Source: Kordiimonas gwangyangensis DSM 19435 = JCM 12864 (GTDB taxonomy: Bacteria > Pseudomonadota > Alphaproteobacteria > Sphingomonadales > Kordiimonadaceae). Taken from it: 64,000 bases of DNA. The notes under the pieces were generated by a model. It saw nothing but the letters and a program-made list of their open reading frames with translations, was not told the origin of the DNA and searched no databases. Shown here piece by piece: positions 59,763 through 64,000 of the stretch. The stretch is taken from positions 390,595 through 454,594 of the forward strand of contig NZ_AQXF01000003.1 of NCBI RefSeq assembly GCF_000375545.1, in the 5' to 3' direction. Numbering within the stretch: position 1 is the stretch's first letter; every line of letters starts with the position of its first letter. Position numbers and translations under genes: made by a program.

Positions 59763-59959
59763 AAATTATTTTGCCTATTTCCGTAACGTAAAATCGCCAT
59801 AGGGGCATTTGAACACTTGCATATGGTCATGGCGATACAGTATTTGTAGACCCATAAGTCTAAAAAATAGCTAAAAGCCTGACGCCGTGTTTGCAGTTTC
59901 CTGCGGAAGCGGTTATGGAAGGCGCCACAAAAGTATCCAGGGAACGGAAAGGCCAAGCC

Positions 59960-60625
59960 GTGACATCAAGCCAGACTGCGCATACCGCATCGCACATGGA
60001 AGAAGACAATCGTCCCTCTCGCGGGCGTCCTCGTGATGAGGAGAAAAACTCAGCGATTATCGATGCGGCGTCGGTCCTGTTCCTTGAGAATGGCTTTGAC
60101 GGCACCAGCATGGATGAGGTTGCCAAGCGGGCAGGCGTATCGAAACAAACCGTTTACAGCCACTTCTCATCCAAAGAGCAGCTTTTCTCGGAAGCGATCC
60201 ACATCACGATCGCCAAATACTTTCCGGACGCCGCGCTTGAGATGGTGGAAGACCATACGCTCGAATCAGACCTATATGTGGTGGCGGAAACATATGCCCG
60301 CCTGCTCCTGAGCGAGAAGGCGGTGGCCATGCACCGGGTGCTGGTGGCCGCAGCCGCCAAAGGGCCCGAGCTTGCGCAGATCTTCTGGCAGGCAGGCCCG
60401 GCTGAGATGAACGAGAAGCTTGAGGACTTTATCCGCGCTTGGACGGAAAAGGGTGAGCTCAAGATCGACAATATCGAGAAAGCCAGCGGCCAACTCATCA
60501 CGCTCCTCAAGGGCAAGCTGCATTTCATGCGCGAGATTGGCATGGCGGCTGAGATCACCGAAGCCGAGATCAAGGAGCAGACGCAAGACGCTGTCAGCTG
60601 TTTCCTCAAGCTTTATAAGGCTTGA
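59960..60625 (+). CDS. TetR/AcrR-family repressor of the RND pump
   Basis: 221 residues. The DNA-binding helix-turn-helix is near 45-65 of this frame: FLENGFDGTSMDEVAKRAGV then SKQTVYSHFSSKEQLF. A ligand-binding helical bundle follows (LVVAETYARLL-like region, TEKGELKIDNIEKASGQLIT). GTG at 59960 with GGAAAGG 7 nt upstream is my choice; in-frame ATGs at 59915 and 59996 are alternatives, and residues before the GTG are not family-like. Divergent from the RND operon and probably its repressor through the palindrome at 59745. Confidence 0.92.
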   Translation: MTSSQTAHTASHMEEDNRPSRGRPRDEEKNSAIIDAASVLFLENGFDGTSMDEVAKRAGVSKQTVYSHFSSKEQLFSEAIHITIAKYFPDAALEMVEDHTLESDLYVVAETYARLLLSEKAVAMHRVLVAAAAKGPELAQIFWQAGPAEMNEKLEDFIRAWTEKGELKIDNIEKASGQLITLLKGKLHFMREIGMAAEITEAEIKEQTQDAVSCFLKLYKA

Positions 60626-60644
60626 TAGCTGCCTCCCAGAAAGC

Positions 60645-60673
60645 AAAAAGCCGCCCGGTGAGGCGGCTTTTTT
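60645..60673. terminator. terminator between tetR and the small lipoprotein gene
   Basis: AAAAAGCCGCC, 6-nt loop, GGCGGCTTTTTT: GCCGCC at 60650-60655 and GGCGGC at 60662-60667, flanked by A- and T-runs. Works for both convergent genes. Confidence 0.93.
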
Positions 60674-60691
60674 GTTGGTGCGGTTAGGCGT

Positions 60692-60928
60692 TTACTTGCC
60701 AGTACCGTCCAGCGATTCCATACCATCACCCTTGAGAGCTTCCGAGGAGTAGCGCGCGTTGTCGCTGTCACCTTTGAGGGTGTTCGGCAGGCTCGCTACT
60801 TGGCTTTCGGTGGCCGGGCCGAGGGTCGTATCAAAGATGATTTCGTCGCCTTTGCTTTCAAAAATGCTGCATGCAGACAGCAGTTGGCTGGCGGTCATCA
60901 GGGCGGCAATCGCGAACAGTTTTTTCAT
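60692..60928 (-). CDS. small outer-membrane-type lipoprotein
   Basis: 78-residue lipoprotein. ATG at 60928 with AAGGAAAA upstream opens MKKLFAIAALMTASQLLSAC, lipobox LSAC with Cys20. The rest is short and polar (SIFESKGDEIIFDTTLGPAT, LPNTLKGDSDNARYSSEAL). I do not recognise the family; Asp/Ser-rich stretches and a conserved-looking LPNTLKGD suggest an envelope structural or assembly role. Divergent from rnpB. Confidence 0.85.
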   Translation of the reverse strand: MKKLFAIAALMTASQLLSACSIFESKGDEIIFDTTLGPATESQVASLPNTLKGDSDNARYSSEALKGDGMESLDGTGK

Positions 60929-61015
60929 TCTTTTTCCTTGGGCTTTAACACTAGCCACATCTCAAAACACGGCGTGGCCGGACTGTGCCCCATTTTGATC
61001 GCTGTTTCAACAGCC

Positions 61016-61045
61016 TTGACGCGGGGCCGCACTCGTGACCATAAG
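61016..61045 (+). promoter_or_regulatory. rnpB promoter
   Basis: TTGACG (61016-61021) as -35 and CATAAG (61040-61045) as -10, with an 18-bp spacer. This predicts transcription from about 61051, exactly where the first RNase P helix (P1) begins. Confidence 0.6.
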
Positions 61046-61049
61046 GCTG

Positions 61050-61419
61050 GCGGCAGATGGCCGGATGGCCGCCGCCGCGCAATTGCGCGGGGGAGGAAAG
61101 TCCGGGCTCCACGGAAACACGGTGCCGGTTAATGGCCGGCGAGGGCGACCTCAGGGAAAGTGCCACAGAAAGCAAACCGCCATGTACGCATGGTAAGGAT
61201 GAAAGGGTGCGGTAAGAGCGCACCGCGTCCCTGGTAACAGGGATGGCAGGGTAAACCCCACCGGGAGCAAAACCAAATGGACGGTTGCCTTTAAGGGCAG
61301 GGCGGGTTTCTGCGCCCCCGTCGTGGTAGGTTGCTTGAGCCCTGTGGCAACACAGGGCCTAGAGGAATGGTCATCACCTGCTTGCAGGGACAGAACCCGG
61401 CTTACAGGCCATCTGCCGC
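61050..61419 (+). ncRNA. rnpB: RNase P RNA, class A
   Basis: Catalytic RNA that trims tRNA 5' leaders. The ends pair as helix P1: GCGGCAGATGGCC (61050-61062) with GGCCATCTGCCGC (61407-61419), 13 bp. Core elements are present in order: GAGGAAAGTCCGGGCTCC near 61091, the CR-II/III segment GGTAAACCCCACCGGGAGCA near 61251 and AGAGGAATGGTCATCACC near 61361, ending ACAGAACCCGGCTTACAGGCC. The 370-nt length fits alphaproteobacterial type A. Confidence 0.97.
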
Positions 61420-61495
61420 TTTAACTTCAAGCTTTCCCTTCCAATCCGTATTTCATGCGCTAATGTTCCTGCAAAGAGATCAAAGGGGACAGTGT

Positions 61496-63979
61496 ATGAC
61501 TTTCACGAAATTCTTCACCCGCGGACTGATGGTCGGCGCGGCGTCTGTAGCTCTGAGCCTTGCAGCGAACGCCGACTTTGCGGAGGCTACCAAAGGGCTT
61601 GAGTTCAAGGACGGCCTTGTGTCCACCTATGTGGACCACGCGAAGGCGCGCGTACTGCTTGCGCTCGACAAGCCGGACGAGAACGGCATTGCCGGGCGTT
61701 ATATTTACGCGGCTTACCTCACGGGTGGCCTTGGCTCTAACCCCGTGGGGCTTGACCGCAGCGTGCCAGCGGGCGGTGAGATCATCGCCTTCCGCCGTAT
61801 GGGCAACAAGGTTGTCGCCATGGTGGAGAACCATAACTTCCGCGCGACGGCGGACAGCACGGCTGAAAGGCGCGCGGTCGAGACCAGTTTCGCGCAGTCG
61901 ATCATCTGGTCTGGCGATATTATGGAAGAGGACGCTGAGACAGGCCGCCTGCTGGTGGATTTCTCCTCCTTCCTGACCCGTGACGCTGTTGGCGTTGCCG
62001 CACGCCTCAAAGGCCGGGGCGAGGGCAGCTTCTCGCTCGTGAAAGACCGCTCGCTGGTGGATACCAAAGCCGCCTTCATGTTCCCGGAGAACGGCGAGTT
62101 CGATGCCTATGTCACCTTCGCGACCGACAAACCTGGCCGCGAAGTGCGCCAGACCACGCCGGTCCCTGAAGCGGTGACATTGATCGCACACACCACGCTT
62201 ATCAAACTGCCCGATGCTGGTTATCAGACGCGCCTTTATGACGACCGCGCGGCGCTTATTGGCATGACCTACGTGGATATGTCCGCCCCGCTCGCGGGCG
62301 ATACGGTTGTGCGCCTCGCGCGTCGTTTCCGGCTTGAGAAGGACGAAAACGGGAAAGTAAAGAACCCGATTAAATTCTATATCGACAACGGCGCGCCGGA
62401 GCCGATCCGCGGTGCGCTGCTTGAGGGCGGCATGTGGTGGGCTGATGCGTTTGCGGCGGCCGGCTATCCGGGTGGTTACACTGTGGAAGTTCTGCCGGAA
62501 GGCGTTCACCCGCTTGACGCCCGCTACAATGTGGTGAACTGGGTGCACCGCGCAACGCGCGGCTGGTCCTACGGTGCGGCGGTTTCCGACCCGCGTACAG
62601 GAGAAGTGCTGCGCGGCGTTGTGCTGCTTGGTAGCCTGCGTGTGCGTCAGGATATCAAGATTTTTGAAGCGCTTGCGGGCGCTGAGAAGACAGGCACCGG
62701 CGCGGCGGATGATCCGGTTGAACTGGCGCTTGCGCGTATTCGCCAGCTTTCCGCGCATGAGATTGGCCACGCGCTTGGCTTCGCGCACAATATGGGCGCG
62801 AGCACCTATGATGAGCGCGCGAGTGTGATGGACTATCCGGCACCGGATGTGCGCGCGAACGAGGATGGCACGCTTGATTTCTCCCACGCTTACGGCGTTG
62901 GTATCGGCACGTGGGACAAATGGACGGCGAAGTTCCTCTATGGTGACTATAACGGTAAGCCAGACGCGGAAGCGCAAGCTGAGCTGATCCGCGAGGCGGA
63001 CGCGCACGGCCACCTTTATGTATCCGACCCCGACAGCCGCAGCGTTAGCACGGGCCACGCGCGGGGCGCGGTGTGGGACACGGGGTCTGACCCGCTGGCA
63101 AGCCTTGAAAACACGCTGAAGGTACGCCGTATCGCGCTTGACCGTTTTGGCATGGATAACCTGCGCGACGGCGAAGCGCTGACCGCGCTTCAGACCAAGA
63201 TCGTGCCGCTTTACCTTTACCACCGCTATCAGCTTGATGCGGCAGCCAAAAGCCTTGGCGGTATGGACTTTGTCTACCGTCACGAGGGGGATGGCCGCCC
63301 CGCGCCGACAGTCGTGCCTTGGGAACGGCAGGAGAAAGCCTTGTCGTTGATCCTTGAAACCCTGTCGCCCGAGGCGCTGGACGTGAAGGATGAGGTGCTG
63401 ATGACACTGTCGCCGCTTGGCTATTCGGACGGTGACCCACAGTTCGGCCGTGAGGCGTTTGACGGCGCTGGCCGCCCGGCGTTTGACCTGATGCAGGCGG
63501 CCTCAAGCGCGGCAGCCCTGAGTTTCGATGCCCTCCTGGCGCCTGAACGCCTTGTCAGGCTTGATGCGCAAGGGGATGCGAGTGCGGAACATCCGGGGCT
63601 TGGGTTTGTTTTGTCCCGCACGAGCAATAGCTTGATGGACTTCAGTAAGGGTGAGGACGCCACGCAGCAAGGCCTGAGGGAGTTGGTGGCAAGCCTTTAT
63701 GCCGAGCGGCTTATTGGCCTGACATTCGGTGAAGATGTGGCGCCAGCGGTGCGGCTTGAAACCCGTGCAGCGCTAATGGGTCTGAAGGCCAAGGCTGAAA
63801 AGCTGAAGCGTTCCAACGCTCATTTCGCTAGCGGTTTGATTGCACGCATCGGTGATGCCATGGCGCGGGCACGCACGCCTGCTGTGAAGGAACCGGCTGC
63901 GGCGACTGTGCCGCCGGGAAGCCCGATCGGTAGCGAGCTCGGGGAAGCTTGCTGGCACTGCGACACCGGTACCGAATAA
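61496..63979 (+). CDS. large exported zinc metalloprotease
   Basis: 827-residue protein. Signal peptide MTFTKFFTRGLMVGAASVAL to about residue 30 (SLAANADFAEATKG). The catalytic motif is H421-E-x-x-H in LSAHEIGHALGFAHNMGAS, the extended HExxHxxGxxH of the metzincin/gluzincin-like fold, followed by SVMDYPAPDVR which supplies the Met-turn region. A long N-terminal beta-rich region (DUF5117-like layout, FYIDNGAPEPIRGALLEGG) precedes it and a helical C-terminal half follows. ATG at 61496 has AAAGGGG upstream and starts after rnpB; extending further would run through the RNase P RNA. Likely degrades periplasmic or external protein. Confidence 0.88.
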   Translation: MTFTKFFTRGLMVGAASVALSLAANADFAEATKGLEFKDGLVSTYVDHAKARVLLALDKPDENGIAGRYIYAAYLTGGLGSNPVGLDRSVPAGGEIIAFRRMGNKVVAMVENHNFRATADSTAERRAVETSFAQSIIWSGDIMEEDAETGRLLVDFSSFLTRDAVGVAARLKGRGEGSFSLVKDRSLVDTKAAFMFPENGEFDAYVTFATDKPGREVRQTTPVPEAVTLIAHTTLIKLPDAGYQTRLYDDRAALIGMTYVDMSAPLAGDTVVRLARRFRLEKDENGKVKNPIKFYIDNGAPEPIRGALLEGGMWWADAFAAAGYPGGYTVEVLPEGVHPLDARYNVVNWVHRATRGWSYGAAVSDPRTGEVLRGVVLLGSLRVRQDIKIFEALAGAEKTGTGAADDPVELALARIRQLSAHEIGHALGFAHNMGASTYDERASVMDYPAPDVRANEDGTLDFSHAYGVGIGTWDKWTAKFLYGDYNGKPDAEAQAELIREADAHGHLYVSDPDSRSVSTGHARGAVWDTGSDPLASLENTLKVRRIALDRFGMDNLRDGEALTALQTKIVPLYLYHRYQLDAAAKSLGGMDFVYRHEGDGRPAPTVVPWERQEKALSLILETLSPEALDVKDEVLMTLSPLGYSDGDPQFGREAFDGAGRPAFDLMQAASSAAALSFDALLAPERLVRLDAQGDASAEHPGLGFVLSRTSNSLMDFSKGEDATQQGLRELVASLYAERLIGLTFGEDVAPAVRLETRAALMGLKAKAEKLKRSNAHFASGLIARIGDAMARARTPAVKEPAAATVPPGSPIGSELGEACWHCDTGTE

Positions 63980-63981
63980 AA

Positions 63982-64000
63982 GCCCAACAAGTCTGGGCAA
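63982..64000 (+). terminator. probable terminator stem, cut by the window end
   Basis: GCCCA (63982-63986) can pair with TGGGC (63994-63998) just after the metalloprotease stop. The expected T-run would lie beyond the window, so this is only suggestive. Confidence 0.35.

Noticed and set aside
61331-61495. 55-codon N-terminal extension of the metalloprotease
   Set aside because: It runs through the 3' half of the RNase P RNA; the signal peptide and ribosome site place the start at 61496.
61460-63283. 607-codon minus-strand open frame opposite the metalloprotease
   Set aside because: Composition artefact of high-GC third positions; the plus strand holds the HExxH protease with signal peptide.

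Overview
The window is a gene-dense stretch of a free-living alphaproteobacterial chromosome of moderately high GC. Support for this comes from a class A RNase P RNA, alphaproteobacterial-style families (GcvA-like LysR, bacterial transglutaminase-like cysteine peptidase, DUF423, DjlA-like J protein, CHN-type ketoacyl synthase), frequent GTG/TTG starts, and many small envelope proteins. A marine Kordiimonadales-like host is my guess from overall flavour, not something the sequence proves. I see no insertion sequence, prophage, integron, CRISPR array, tRNA or rRNA. All genes look chromosomal and nearly all look intact; the first is cut by the window edge.

Layout. 1-8.4 kb: metabolic and envelope genes (LysR regulator, TPR protein, FMN hydroxy-acid dehydrogenase, HlyIII protein, exported amidohydrolase, YbaK deacylase, BTLCP lipoprotein, TrmB-like methyltransferase, EamA exporter). 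8.5-11.7 kb: a threonine-catabolism unit, kbl-tdh, preceded by an XRE-cupin regulator. Matching operator-like sites lie in front of kbl and of the regulator gene, and the regulator's upstream region also carries an unusual 11-bp tandem array. 11.7-22.5 kb: AAC(3)-like acetyltransferase, patatin, solute-binding protein, cold-shock protein, CPA1 antiporter, XAT acetyltransferase, MarR plus enoyl-CoA hydratase/isomerase, a membrane fusion protein, an APH/AmgK-like kinase, a glycosyltransferase and a tandem Usp. 22.6-28 kb: PepSY/response regulator/histidine kinase operon, DUF423, a hybrid histidine kinase and a second Usp. Both usp genes carry FNR/FixK-like boxes.

28-42 kb: a GMC oxidoreductase and cytochrome P450 pair, two orphan TonB-C-like exported proteins flanking a DEAD-box helicase and a seven-repeat cysteine-rich secreted protein, a fused 5-oxoprolinase/hydantoinase, a YaiI-family protein, a 58-residue small protein and an M19 dipeptidase. 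42-50.3 kb: a BlaI-M56 pair whose peptidase ends in nine 34-residue SDYE repeats and whose promoter has two BlaI-type operators, then a diguanylate cyclase and a MacAB-like ABC export operon. 50.3-64 kb: a FabH-like synthase, a J-domain/EamA/amidase/TPR-like run, an RND pump with a divergent TetR regulator, a small lipoprotein, rnpB and a large exported zinc metalloprotease.

The unifying themes are envelope maintenance and stress sensing (BlaI-M56, PepSY two-component system, two efflux systems, peptidoglycan amidase) and oxidation of hydrophobic compounds (P450, GMC, RND pump). A palindrome next to the RND/TetR genes is matched by a similar site in front of the P450 gene, which suggests that the two loci are co-regulated. 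The least explained items are the 11-bp array, the SDYE-repeat peptidase, the Trp/Cys-repeat protein and the LTxxQ insertion in the ABC adaptor.
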